Shown here: in pieces, positions 11,905 through 22,238 of the stretch
Layout: the number at the start of each line of letters is the position of its first letter
How positions within the stretch are numbered: the first letter of the stretch is position 1
Source of the DNA: Marinilabiliales bacterium
GTDB taxonomy: Bacteria > Bacteroidota > Bacteroidia > Bacteroidales > ML635J-15
Length of the DNA stretch: 61,741 nucleotides
NCBI GenBank assembly: GCA_002869385.1
Contig: PKTB01000017.1
Location: 1 to 61,741, forward strand
Direction of reading: 5' to 3'
The notes under the pieces: generated by a model
What the model was told of the DNA's origin: nothing
The model's input: the letters and a program-made list of their open reading frames with translations, nothing else
Databases searched by the model: none
Made by a program: the position numbers and the translations under genes

Positions 11905-13632
11905 CTAAAAGAGATACTTTAATCCTAACATAAAGTTAAATCCCTGAGACTGATAATTGTTCCAGTAATACTGTTTCTGACCAGTCAGATTATTCAAATA
12001 TATAAAAGCGTTAAAGTTCGATGCAAATTCATATTCAGCAAATAAATTAAGGTCGATTACGGGATTTAATTTCTTTTCTACAATATTTCCCGCGTCATCA
12101 AATTCTTTTGCAAAACGAGTGCTTAAAACGCCTGCATCAAAACCAAAATTCAAATTCTCATTAAATTGATATTTTGTTTTTAATAAAACATCAAAAGTTG
12201 GTAAATGCCATGGTTTCTCACGATTCTTGATATACGAATAATAATAATAGTGCCCTTTCAAAATAAAACTAAAATCACCCATATTTCTTAAAGCAAATTC
12301 TCCATATCCTGAAAAACGCTCAACATTTGTATAATCTAGGATAAATTTATTGTCTAAATCTAATAATGTATCATTAACAAAGAATCACATATTATCAATT
12401 TTTGAGTAATTACCATTTATATGGAAGTATAAGTTTTTACTGATATTTCCTTTTAAGCCGACATCAATTACCTGAGCAAAATTTGTTGGTCTATAATTAT
12501 TATTTCTATTGATAAAAGGATTTATTATTGATAAACTTTCAAAATTATTGTTTTGAAGATATCCTTTAAATCCAGCATAAGGAATGATTGTATTACTTAT
12601 ATTATGTTGAAATTGGATATCAGGATATATATGATATTCACTAACACCATCGATAAACTCCCCTGTTGTTTTCACACCAAGTTTTATTTGCCAGTCATCA
12701 GTATAATGTTCAAAATACGGATCTAAGTCAAGAAAAACTTCATCATAATCTGCTATTGCTCCGATAAAACCGGCACTATCAAACACATTTTTATTATACT
12801 CTACTCCTGCATCCAGGCCAAATCTGTTTGATTGTATTAATTTGCTCAAGTCTGCATCAAATTTAATTTTGTGCTGAGTATCACCACTAAATGTAAAGAA
12901 ATATTGATAATTTAATAATAACTCATAATCCATTCTATTCTTTGCAGTATTATTAGACTCCACCCCAACCTTAGCATTTAGTCTATTGTATCTTTGCATT
13001 TCAATTTCAGCTCTATCACGTGGTTTAACAATAGATGCATCTACATCTAGATATGGATCATAACCGTAAAAATACACCTGATCTGATGAGAAATCTATCT
13101 CACCATTTAAGGTTCCTTTACGTAAAAACTTTTTACCATATGCTTTTACATTATTATTATTATAACCACCATATATTTTCTGGTCAGCTACATTTTTAAT
13201 CGTTCCGTGAGCAGAATGATGTTTTGCAAATGCACCAACTGAGAAATATTTTTCACGTTTTGAGTTGTAATATACTTCTACAAATGGTGAAAGATAATTC
13301 CACATACCTAATTTTATCATTCCATTATCCAGTCTTTGCAAAGGTTCTCCTTTAACACTTGCTGCTGTAATTGGAGTTGGATGGAAAGTAGTTTTAAACA
13401 TTGTAGGATTAACATTATATTCAAACTCCGGTGTAACATTGATAGTATCAACAATTTCAGGTAAGAATTCCATTCTTTCGGCATCTTTCAAAACAGGAGT
13501 ATATTCATTATAAATGATAACAGTTTGTGTACCAAGATTATCATCATCGCCATCACCATTTTCCTGTGCAAAAAGAGCACTTACACTAAAAAGCAATATT
13601 AAAATCAGTATGTATCTCAAATTTGAATTCAT
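11905..13632 (-). CDS. Outer-membrane beta-barrel protein, interrupted by in-frame TGA
   Basis: A 575-residue exported protein when read through. A signal peptide (LILILLFSVSALFAQ) and an acidic stretch precede a short conserved segment (VIIYNEYTPVLKDAERM) and then barrel strands with alternating aromatics. It looks like a TonB-dependent-receptor-type barrel without a plug, in a family that occurs next to large TPR proteins in Bacteroidota; I cannot name a ligand. TGA at 12385-12387 (codon 416) cuts it. The frame continues FFVNDTLLDLDNKFILDY through further barrel strands to a terminal LGLKYLF, a typical C-terminal barrel strand ending in Phe. The lost residue is uncertain (Gly, Arg or Trp). 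It follows the TPR gene by 20 bases. Confidence 0.75.
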
Positions 13633-13652
13633 AAAATATATTTTTAGCGTTT

Positions 13653-16600
13653 TTATTCGTTGTTAGTTTCACTATTATTTATCGGATCTTCTCTATCAGT
13701 CTCTTCTTCAATTTCAGCTGGTTTCGGCAGATCGAATTTATCCTCTCCTTCCTCAAACAATTCATTATCCTCACTATCTTCATTAATGAGATTTATTTTA
13801 AGGTCCAGACCGTCTTCTTCTACCTGAGCAGCTTGTTCTTCATCAAGAATTGCCGTAAGTTTTTCACTAGCTTCATCTTTAATACCGTCTGTTTCGTTTT
13901 TATAATTATTTAGAACAGTTTGTAATGTGTGTTTTGCTGAGAAATTATCTCCATTCTTATAATAGATATCAGCGAGTAAGATGAATGATTTTGCTAACCA
14001 ATATGCCTGTGGAGAATTCATCTGGGCAAATTCATAGATAAGATTTTCTGCTATTGAATCTTTGCCCATATTAAAGTTGATTTCTGCTACACGATACTTA
14101 GATTCTGCACCTTCGTAACTAACTACTTCCTTAGATAAAATTTCGAACAAACCAAGTGCTCTAATATTATTTTCTTTAGCATAGTAAGCTTTTGCCATTT
14201 TATAATGAGACTCTCTCCGCTGTTCATCATTGGATTTTTCATTTTCAATAATATCTGAAGCAGCTGATATTACATTGTCCCAATCTTTTAGATTATATGA
14301 ACATCTCAAGCGTCCAACAGCAGCTAACAACTTAGTTGATTTGTTTTCAGCAAGTGGATAAAGTTTTTGATAATAATCAAATGCATTCTCCCAATCTTCA
14401 TTATCGAATAAAATACTTGCTGCTTTTATAGTACTTTCTTCAGTATAAGAACCACGAGATGCATCTGCAACAACGCGATAACAAACCAGAGCGGCATCTT
14501 TTTCCTCGAAATAGAAATGTAATTCAGCTTTAAAGTAATTTGCTTCGATAAAATAATTTCCATTTGGAAATTTTGTTAAATATTTTGTCAATGCGCTAAG
14601 TGCATCATTATATTACTCTTTACCATATAAATCTCTTGCAACTGACCACATTATTGAATCTTGCTCGTCTTCACTCATAGTATCACCATACTCTTCTATA
14701 TATCCATCAGAGTTTCCTTGTGCGAGATATATCTCACGTATCATATGATTTGCACGTTGAGCTTCTTCTGTATTAGGATATTCAGCAAGAACTTGCTTAA
14801 AAATATCAAGAGCTTTATTATAATCTCGCTGATTAAAATAAATAGCACCCAAACTAGACATTGCAGCCTTTTTCATACTTGAGTTTGGATAATTATTAAT
14901 TAATCTGTCATAATAATATTTTGCTGAATCTGCATTATTTAAACTTGTATGATAAGTTCTACCTATTTCGAAATGAGCATTCCCAATATATTCAGATTCA
15001 GGATAATCATTAACCAAACGTCTTAAAGACCAGATTTTCTTCTGGTAGTCTTTTTGTCCACCAAAAGAAAGTGCCATTTGATAAAGAGTATAGTCTGCTT
15101 CTATCTCACCAATATCAGCTGCTTTCTTATAATACTCTGAAGCCGGACCAAATTCCTTATCAATATAATAGCAATCTCCTATTCTGTTTAATGCATCGTT
15201 TAAAATGGCTGTATTTTCAAATCCCGGTTGCATCTCAAATTTCCTAAACCATGAATTTGCTAAGGCATATTGCTTTTTATCGAAATATGCATAACCAAGA
15301 TTGTAATGTGCTTTTCCGTACTCTTCCAAACTCACTGAACCAGTTGAATTAACAAATTCTTTAAACTGTGCTATTGCATCATCAGTTTTATTTAACCTCA
15401 TATTAGCTTCTGCTTTCCAGTAATAACAAAGCGCTGCAATATCTTTGTCATATATTTGGTAATCCAATGATTTATCGAACATTACAATAGCTTCATTAAA
15501 CTTCAATTCCGTAAAGTATTCAAGTCCTCTAAAATACGCCAACCTTTGATATGCTTCATCAATTTTTGGATTACGCTTTGGCATTTTTTCAATTGTTTCT
15601 ATTGCTCCGGCATAGTTCTTTGTGCTCAAAAATGCCTGTAGTAGGTAATCATAAGCTTCATCTATACGTAAAGAATTTGGATACTCCTTAATGTATTGGG
15701 AAAATGCATTGATAGCTTCATTAAAAGGAGATAGTGAGAGTTCAAAACACAATTGAGCAAAATTAAACAAAGCATCTTCCCTGATTACAGGATTAAAATT
15801 GTATAAAGATGCAGTTTCAAATGATCTTCGTGCTTTTACAAGCTCTCCCATTTGCAAATAACAATCACCCATATGATACGCAGCATTTTGGCTTAAGGTG
15901 TCTTTCATATTTGTAACCTTCTTAAAGGAAGCTGCAGCTTTTTCATAATCACCTGAATTATAATATGCAAAACCGAGTTCATAATAATCATTGTCAGTAA
16001 TAGATGAAGTATTCTGCATATATGTATTCAAATATGGAATTGACTCTTCGTATTTTCCAGTTCTGTAATATGCTTCTCCTAAGAGTTTAGATATTTCAGC
16101 TGCTCTGGCACCACTAATAGAATCCAATAAAGATGGGGCATATTCTATAAGCTCATCATATTTCTCCTGATTATAATAAATCTGAGAAATATAATATGGC
16201 ACAATAGAAGCAAATGCTGGCTGCTCCTTCAATTCAATAAAACCATTAAGAGCTGTTTGGTATTGCTGACTTATATATTTGATATGAGAATAAAAGTACA
16301 ATGACATCGGGCCATATATGCTTGTAGCATCTTTTGACTCATAAAATGCCTTCGCAGCACGGTCAAAATCATTACGGGCAAAGTGACTAAACCCAAGTTT
16401 GAAGAAATATTCAGATTGTTCATCAGCTGACAAAATCAATTTATCAGTTTTATCATACCATTCAATTGCTTTTTTGTATTTTCTATTCCTAAAATGATAA
16501 TTTGCAATCTGAAATGCAGCATTATTGTTATTATAACTCTCAGGATGGTCTTCTATAAAACTTTGTAATTGATATTCAGCATCATAATTAAACAGATGCA

Positions 16601-16841
16601 TTGAACATAAAGCTATATAATAAGCCGCATCATCTTTGTATGAAGAATGTTCTTTCCCTTCATGCAACAGCACTTCAGAAAACTTCTTCTTAGCAGGCAC
16701 ATACATTCCTTTTTCATAAAGCTCAAGTGCTGTCTGATAAGTAAATTCCAAATCATTATATTTACCTGTTTGCTGTGCAAATACGAGCATTCCGGTAAAC
16801 AAAAAAATTAAAACTCCTAAAGATTTTAGTTTCCTTAACAT
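13653..16841 (-). CDS. Large tetratricopeptide-repeat protein, interrupted by in-frame TAA
   Basis: A signal peptide (LGVLIFLFTGMLVFAQQ) is followed by roughly 25 TPR units of 34 residues (motifs such as YYELGFAYYNSGDYEKAAASF) over ~1000 residues, and an acidic C-terminal tail (EDSEDNELFEEGEDKF). TPR arrays act as protein-binding scaffolds, here most likely in the periplasm. TAA at 14613-14615 (codon 743) interrupts the array inside a repeat. The frame continues YNDALSALTKYLTKFPNG, an ordinary TPR helix pair, so the stop replaces Glu or Gln. The barrel-protein gene follows at once, suggesting an envelope complex of the two. Read through it is 1062 residues. Confidence 0.85.
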
Positions 16842-17071
16842 ATCTTTACTTTTTCAATTTATACATTATTAAATCCCCACTAATTAATCTACATAATAAC
16901 TCTTAGCTAAGCACTTACAAAACAAGTACTTACAGTGAGTTACTATTCTAATAAATCTTTGTCAAATCTAATATATTAATATGTGAAAAACATTGGGCGA
17001 CAATAGATTTAATTAACATCAGATTGTTTATTTCTAAAACGTAGAGAATTCAATTTTAAGTATAATATCTT

Positions 17072-17079
17072 TAGTTTTG
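17072..17079 (+). promoter_or_regulatory. TAnnTTTG promoter box for ftsE
   Basis: TAGTTTTG, an exact TAnnTTTG match, 42 bases before the ftsE ATG. The 280-base gap between the TPR gene and ftsE otherwise holds a 10-base palindrome, CTTAGCTAAG (about 16903), and a twice-repeated ACTTACA, with no other evident feature. Confidence 0.4.
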
Positions 17080-17121
17080 TATGGTAATTTTATTTCACTA
17101 AGTCAGCAAAAAAATAAAAAT

Positions 17122-17829
17122 ATGGACTCTCAAAACAGCTTATTAATAAGCACCAATGAACTTAATGTTTATCAAGATGACAAACAGATTCTGGAAAATG
17201 TAAATATTAAAGTTGATGTTGGTGAATTTGTGTATTTCATTGGAAAGGTTGGTAGTGGGAAAACCAGTTTACTCAAGACTTTATATGCTGAATTACTGAT
17301 AAAAGAAGGTACTTGCAAAGTTGTTGGTTATGATATTTATTCAATTAAAACAAAGCAAGTTCCATTATTAAGACGTAAAATTGGTATGGTATTCCAGGAT
17401 TTCGAACTTATGTCGGATAGAAATGTATATAACAATCTTCAATTTGTTTTAAAAGCAACTGATTGGAAAAATAAGAATGATATTGATATCAGAATAAATG
17501 AAGTTCTTGAAAGTGTTGGGATGCTGGATAAAAAAATTGCAATTCCTGCAAAACTTTCAGGAGGTGAGAAACAATCGATAAGCATAGCAAGAGCAATGCT
17601 AAACAACCCCCCTATTATTTTTGCTGACGAGCCAACAGGAAATCTTGATCCGGAAAGTGCAGCTCAGGTAATGGATATTCTTTATAAACTCAAAGAAACC
17701 GGAAAATCAGTTATTATGGTTACTCATAATTATAATATACTAAAAAAATATACTGGAAGAGTTTATACTTTCGAAGAAGGAACCGTTAAGGAGTTAAAAG
17801 AAGAAACGATTGATATTGTCGAATTATAA
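17122..17829 (+). CDS. ftsE: Cell-division ABC-transporter ATPase FtsE
   Basis: FtsE with FtsX spans the inner membrane and activates septal peptidoglycan hydrolases. This 235-residue protein has Walker A (GKVGSGKTS), a Q-loop (GMVFQDFELM), the ABC signature (LSGGEKQSISIARAM), Walker B (IIFADEPTGNLD) and the H-loop (VMVTHNY-type). The segment KTLYAELLIKEG and a Bacteroidota-typical N-terminus support FtsE rather than LolD. The signature lacks the usual Arg after the second Gln (QS instead of QR), a small oddity. The start is ATG 17122; a frame-extending ATG at 17077 would overlap the promoter box. No ftsX is adjacent; a LytTR regulator follows after 12 bases. Confidence 0.87.
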   Translation: MDSQNSLLISTNELNVYQDDKQILENVNIKVDVGEFVYFIGKVGSGKTSLLKTLYAELLIKEGTCKVVGYDIYSIKTKQVPLLRRKIGMVFQDFELMSDRNVYNNLQFVLKATDWKNKNDIDIRINEVLESVGMLDKKIAIPAKLSGGEKQSISIARAMLNNPPIIFADEPTGNLDPESAAQVMDILYKLKETGKSVIMVTHNYNILKKYTGRVYTFEEGTVKELKEETIDIVEL

Positions 17830-17841
17830 AATGCCTGAACC

Positions 17842-18576
17842 ATGTTAAAGACCCTGATAATTGACGATGAAATAAACGGTAGAAATATACTTAAAAAACT
17901 TCTGGAAACATTTTGTGAAGGAGTGGAAGTTATTGGTGAAGCAGAATCAGTTAAAACAGGTATAGAAGCTATTAAAAAGCTAAAACCAGAACTTGTTTTG
18001 CTAGACATTCAAATGCAGGATGGTACAGGTTTTGATTTGCTTGAAAAGACAGACGATAAAGACTTTAAAGTTATTTTTGTAACATCATTTGACAATTATG
18101 CTATCAAAGCATTCAAATTTAGTGCAGTTGACTATATATTAAAGCCTGTTGATCCCGACAATCTAATTGAGGCAATTAATAGAGTTAAAAATCTAGATAG
18201 CGGAAATAATTTTGAAGATAAAATTGATGTTTTGATTTCTAACCTTAACAGTTTGGATAAAATTGCTTTACCTTCATCTGACGGGGTTAGATTTATTAAA
18301 ATAGGTGATATTGTAAGATGTGAATCTGACAATAATTATACAATGTTCTACCTGATTAGCAAAGAAAAAATTCTCGTTTCTAAAACTCTTAAAGAATTTG
18401 AAATAATGCTTTCCGGGGTTAACTTCTTCAGAGTACACAAATCACATCTTGTTAACTTACAGTATGTAACTAAATACATGCCCGGAGAAGGTGGTTATCT
18501 GATTCTGGAAGATGGTTCTCACGTAGATGTATCACGCAGAAAGAAAGAAGGTTTGATGAAAGTTTTAATGGGTTAA
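17842..18576 (+). CDS. LytTR-family response regulator
   Basis: A 244-residue transcription regulator. The receiver domain (residues 1-120) has the acidic pair in LIIDDE, the phospho-acceptor Asp in LVLLDIQMQDG, the Thr/Ser in IFVTSF and the Lys in YILKPVDP. The C-terminal LytTR DNA-binding domain (~140-244) includes DIVRCESDNNYTMFYL and FFRVHKSHLVNL. It would bind direct repeats upstream of targets after phosphorylation by a membrane histidine kinase of the LytS/YehU kind, which is not in the window. It lies 12 bases after ftsE and is probably co-transcribed with it. Confidence 0.92.
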   Translation: MLKTLIIDDEINGRNILKKLLETFCEGVEVIGEAESVKTGIEAIKKLKPELVLLDIQMQDGTGFDLLEKTDDKDFKVIFVTSFDNYAIKAFKFSAVDYILKPVDPDNLIEAINRVKNLDSGNNFEDKIDVLISNLNSLDKIALPSSDGVRFIKIGDIVRCESDNNYTMFYLISKEKILVSKTLKEFEIMLSGVNFFRVHKSHLVNLQYVTKYMPGEGGYLILEDGSHVDVSRRKKEGLMKVLMG

Positions 18577-18577
18577 A

Positions 18578-19312
18578 CTAATCTTCTAAAGTTGTAAAGA
18601 AACTTGTTTTACATATTTCTTCTCCTGACTCATTAATTGTAAATATTCTTATGAAATAATTGGTATTAGGTTCAAGTGCATTAAATTCAAAGCTATATTG
18701 ACCAACTTCATGAGAGTTTGCGAATTGTTTTTCTATTGGCATATATATACCAGGATTAAGAGTACTATCAAGATAAACACCTTGGTACAAAACAGTATCG
18801 TAACCAAAGTCTTCAATTTTGTATGTATATTTTGCTGAAGAATCTGTTATATCATAAAAGTTATCGTAAGTTATGTGAGTTCCTCCACAACTCATGTCGA
18901 CATATATAGTTTCGCTTAGATTAAAACTAAAATAATGACTTTTATAAGAAACTAATTTCCAACCAGTTTCATTTACCTCAGACAAAATACTAATTGCACA
19001 TACCTTATTATATGGATAAATTGGCGTCATAAGTAAATATTTACCATCTGCCTGTTTTTCAAATAAACAGTCATAGTAATTTTCGTATGTATATGGTGAT
19101 GAATAAGATGTTCTGAGTGTTATTTTAGAATAAAAAGTATCTGGAATATTATAATTATACCTATTTATAATAACAACTTTTATAGCATCTTCTGAGTAGT
19201 TTATTTCATCAACATTATTACTCACAGGAATATTTATAGGCTCTTTCTGACATGAAAAAAACAATCCTAACAATACTGCATATAAAATAATAATACCAAT
19301 AATATTTTTCAT
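18578..19312 (-). CDS. Lipoprotein with C-terminal FN3-like segment
   Basis: A type II signal peptide with lipobox (LLGLFFSC, Cys 21) makes this a lipoprotein of 244 residues. The middle is a beta-rich region with several Tyr-rich strands; the C-terminus (FEFNALEPNTNYFIRIFTINESGEE) is a fibronectin-III-like strand pair as in Bacteroidota surface lipoproteins. The function is unrecognised. Its start overlaps the stop of the upstream outer-membrane protein gene by four bases (ATGA-type), so the two are translated together. A similar lipoprotein plus outer-membrane-protein pair follows at 20381-23246. Confidence 0.78.
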   Translation of the reverse strand: MKNIIGIIILYAVLLGLFFSCQKEPINIPVSNNVDEINYSEDAIKVVIINRYNYNIPDTFYSKITLRTSYSSPYTYENYYDCLFEKQADGKYLLMTPIYPYNKVCAISILSEVNETGWKLVSYKSHYFSFNLSETIYVDMSCGGTHITYDNFYDITDSSAKYTYKIEDFGYDTVLYQGVYLDSTLNPGIYMPIEKQFANSHEVGQYSFEFNALEPNTNYFIRIFTINESGEEICKTSFFTTLED

Positions 19313-20313
19313 AAGTTGAACCTCCTTGAAATTGAAACCATAAATAAAGTAGGATATTCTAGAGAAATAGGATTGGTGTATGAATAAGCGAATGGGATTA
19401 AAAAGAAATTAGCACTAAAGTCAATCTTTTTCACATTTAAGCATACTGATGTTTTAAATCCTAAATGAGTAAACGAATTTTCATTACTCTCCTCAGAATA
19501 TTGTATTCTTTGATTATCCCAACTCTTATACATTACATAACTATGACTGCCATCTGAATTAAATGACAATATTGTTCCAAAATGAAAAGTCATATTGCAA
19601 AAAGGTTTAACATAGGTGTTTAATGAAAATGCTGTATATATACCATCATGAAAAACAAAATCATAAAGCTCATAGTGAGTTGTTCCAGCATAATCTAATA
19701 TGTACTGTTGTCGATTCTTACCACTATAGCGAAAAAAAACATTAGCATAATATCCATACTTTTTATTAATGGAATAAAATGATGTATTCAAGATGAAGTC
19801 TTTACTACCTGTTGAAATTTCAATTTGATCGTATAATGTATTATTATTATTTGTTGGTAAGCTAATGCCTACAGAACTATTGCATATGATATCTTTTAAT
19901 TTGTAATTATAGGAAAGTGAAAAACAATAATCTCCAAAACTTCCAAAGAAAGGTTCCGAAACACCAAACCTGTAAGGTATTTCAAGATTTAATCTAAATT
20001 TAGAAAAATTATATGAAGGAGATACATCAACTCCTAATTGTGAAAAGTTAACATCAATGGCAACCTTACTTAAATCAAACACCTCATTTTGGGTATCATT
20101 TAATTCTTTATTTATTAAATCATTGTTTGATGGAAGTTTAAACATATTTTGCATTATTGAATACTCACACAAAATATGAGACACACTAATTTCATTTTCT
20201 ATAATATAATCTGCATTAATGTGTGATTCATACTGAGCAGACACACTTATAACATGAAACAAAATAACACATGTGATAAAAAAAAACAATATACTCTTGT
20301 ATAAACTTCTCAC
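19309..20313 (-). CDS. Outer-membrane beta-barrel protein (paired with lipoprotein)
   Basis: A 334-residue exported protein with a signal peptide (residues 1-26, FFFITCVILFHVISVSA) and strands of alternating aromatic and polar residues ending MVSISRRFNL, a barrel-like C-terminus. The central strands (SSVGISLPTNNNN, GSKDFILN, FFRYSGKNRQQ) match those of the protein at 22239-23246 (GSVSFPTGNENKN, GSYDLILS, YRFSGKSDR). The two are therefore paralogous barrels, reminiscent of the phenol-degradation MetA-type transporter family. The function is unknown. It overlaps the lipoprotein gene by four bases. Confidence 0.75.
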   Translation of the reverse strand: MRSLYKSILFFFITCVILFHVISVSAQYESHINADYIIENEISVSHILCEYSIMQNMFKLPSNNDLINKELNDTQNEVFDLSKVAIDVNFSQLGVDVSPSYNFSKFRLNLEIPYRFGVSEPFFGSFGDYCFSLSYNYKLKDIICNSSVGISLPTNNNNTLYDQIEISTGSKDFILNTSFYSINKKYGYYANVFFRYSGKNRQQYILDYAGTTHYELYDFVFHDGIYTAFSLNTYVKPFCNMTFHFGTILSFNSDGSHSYVMYKSWDNQRIQYSEESNENSFTHLGFKTSVCLNVKKIDFSANFFLIPFAYSYTNPISLEYPTLFMVSISRRFNL

Positions 20314-20380
20314 TATAACAAATAGATTTCAATATGGAATATACAATTTATTTAAAAATAAAGTTGCACAAACATAGTAA

Positions 20381-22204
20381 TTAAAACTTCCTGACCGGTC
20401 TGACTCTATACGAAGTAGTTTTCAAACTAACGATTTCCATTCCTTTCCACAAGTCAACAGATTTTGCATTTTGATCTGATTCTTCTGTCGATGTCCAGTA
20501 TATATCATCGGTAAAATCGCCCAATCCAACTGAATGAAGATTTGAATAAATTAGCATTAATTCTTCAAGAGAGGGTAAAAACCAATCATCATAGTCATTT
20601 AAAATAAACTCATCACAATAAATTGCTGCGACAGTTCCGTCATTTGATGCATCACATTGTGTAGGATTAGCAGCATAATCTACTAAATCATTATTATGCG
20701 CATCTACAATTGCCTGAGTATTTGCTACACCTGAACCTACAACAGTAGCATTTGAGTTTATCAACAATGTTCCACACCCCCATTGCATGTTGACTTCGTA
20801 ATCAACTATAGAAACTTCAAGCCCGCCACTTACACCATCATCATAGAAAATAATTCCGCCTGCCGGGCCATTACCTCCAAGCTGCAATGTAGTAAATGAA
20901 ATTTCTGATCCATAACTCACACCTGCTTCGCTTTGTGCATAGGTTCGGGCGTAATACATAGTCCCGCTCTCTAAACCGTTAATCTGAGTTTCAAATATAC
21001 CACCACCTGCACCGACATCGCTCATACCCAAATTAACTTCAATTGTAGGCCCTGTAACAGTATTGTATACCACTCCCTTAGAGACAACGGGCATATTTCC
21101 TTCATCTGAAACATTTCCCTCAAACACTGCAGTGTGTAGAAAAACATCACTAAATGTAACAGTTTCAACTGATTGTGTTATAAATGCAACAGTTGAGAAT
21201 GTAATCTCATTGCTATAAAAAGTTTCTTCTGCATCATTTGTAGCATAAGCTCTGACATAATATGTTGTACTTTCAAATAATTCACTAATCGTACTTGTAA
21301 ATGTAAAACTACCTGCACCTTCAAATGTAATCCCTTCATTATTTGTTAAATAAGGATTACTAAATGTTGCCCATACAAAACCTTTCTCTACAAAGGTCTC
21401 AGCTCCATCATCAGCAAATGATGCAGAAACTTCAGCAGAGGTAGGTGTTATTGCAGTTGCAGCACTTGTAACAATATTTACAACTCCGGTTGTCGAAAGT
21501 GTAGTAAAAGTCTTTATTCCGCTTTCACCATTAGCATCTGCAGTTTCGACAAAAGCATACACTGTATAAGTTGTTCCGAGAGTAAGGCTATTTGTACTTC
21601 CTGTAAATTCACCAATCGAATTGCCCGAAACCTCAATAATATCGTAATCTGGTGAGGTTGTTGCTCCATCCTCTTCGACAATAAACCCTCTTGATGTAAT
21701 TTCACTACCTCCATTATCAGTAATTTCAGATGTGAAAACCGCAGATGTAGTTGTAAGAGATGTAACTTCTGGTTTTGTAACAATTATTTCTCCACTTGAA
21801 AAGAACATTTTTACTATCCTGATTTCATCATCATCATTTGATATCTCAATTGTATCACTAACAGAAAACAAATCAGTATCGTCCAGATTTGTGTATAACT
21901 TCATAACAAATCTCTTATTTATAGGCACTTCAATATTGCCTGATGATTGATGTATTGCATTTGTATTTCTGATAAACCTTATCGAATCTGAAACAATGTT
22001 TCCATCAACTATTTCTATATCCAACCTTGCTTTAAATTCATCAGGATAATGAATTTTTGTTAGTCCGGTATTTATATTTATTTGAATTGAAGAAATCGGT
22101 GTGATTATCAAGGCTTCTTCTTTCTCACAACCAAAAGTAATAAGCAAGAGCATACTTACAATAATTACCGAAAGGCGTGTATATTTAAATATTGACTTAC
22201 TCAT
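20381..22204 (-). CDS. FN3-like lipoprotein with DUF1566/Lcl-type C-terminal domain
   Basis: A 607-residue lipoprotein; the lipobox is LLLITFGC. After a ~110-residue N-terminal domain come three to four FN3-like units with the Bacteroidota pattern (SAVFTSEITDNGGSEITSRGF, AEVSASFADDGAETFVEKGF, AVFEGNVSDEGNMPVVSKGV), followed by the GPAGGIIFYDDG motif and the YDDWFLPSLEELMLIY / YWTSTEES segments of the DUF1566 (Lcl C-terminal) fold. Related domains are seen in surface proteins with carbohydrate or matrix interaction. The start is ATG 22204 (MSKSIFKYTRL), not 22270, because only this gives a proper lipoprotein signal. It lies 34 bases after its paired outer-membrane protein gene. Confidence 0.83.
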   Translation of the reverse strand: MSKSIFKYTRLSVIIVSMLLLITFGCEKEEALIITPISSIQININTGLTKIHYPDEFKARLDIEIVDGNIVSDSIRFIRNTNAIHQSSGNIEVPINKRFVMKLYTNLDDTDLFSVSDTIEISNDDDEIRIVKMFFSSGEIIVTKPEVTSLTTTSAVFTSEITDNGGSEITSRGFIVEEDGATTSPDYDIIEVSGNSIGEFTGSTNSLTLGTTYTVYAFVETADANGESGIKTFTTLSTTGVVNIVTSAATAITPTSAEVSASFADDGAETFVEKGFVWATFSNPYLTNNEGITFEGAGSFTFTSTISELFESTTYYVRAYATNDAEETFYSNEITFSTVAFITQSVETVTFSDVFLHTAVFEGNVSDEGNMPVVSKGVVYNTVTGPTIEVNLGMSDVGAGGGIFETQINGLESGTMYYARTYAQSEAGVSYGSEISFTTLQLGGNGPAGGIIFYDDGVSGGLEVSIVDYEVNMQWGCGTLLINSNATVVGSGVANTQAIVDAHNNDLVDYAANPTQCDASNDGTVAAIYCDEFILNDYDDWFLPSLEELMLIYSNLHSVGLGDFTDDIYWTSTEESDQNAKSVDLWKGMEIVSLKTTSYRVRPVRKF

Positions 22205-22238
22205 TTTAAAATATGTTTTTACTAAGTTTAAAATAATA

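Noticed and set aside
12283..12390. Barrel and TPR genes as two pairs of separate proteins
   Set aside because: The downstream parts lack start signals and signal peptides and continue the same fold in the same frame, so each pair is one gene with a stop inside.
16860..17060. Small RNA or riboswitch in the TPR-ftsE gap
   Set aside because: Only a 10-base palindrome and short repeats are seen; no stable structure or known motif.
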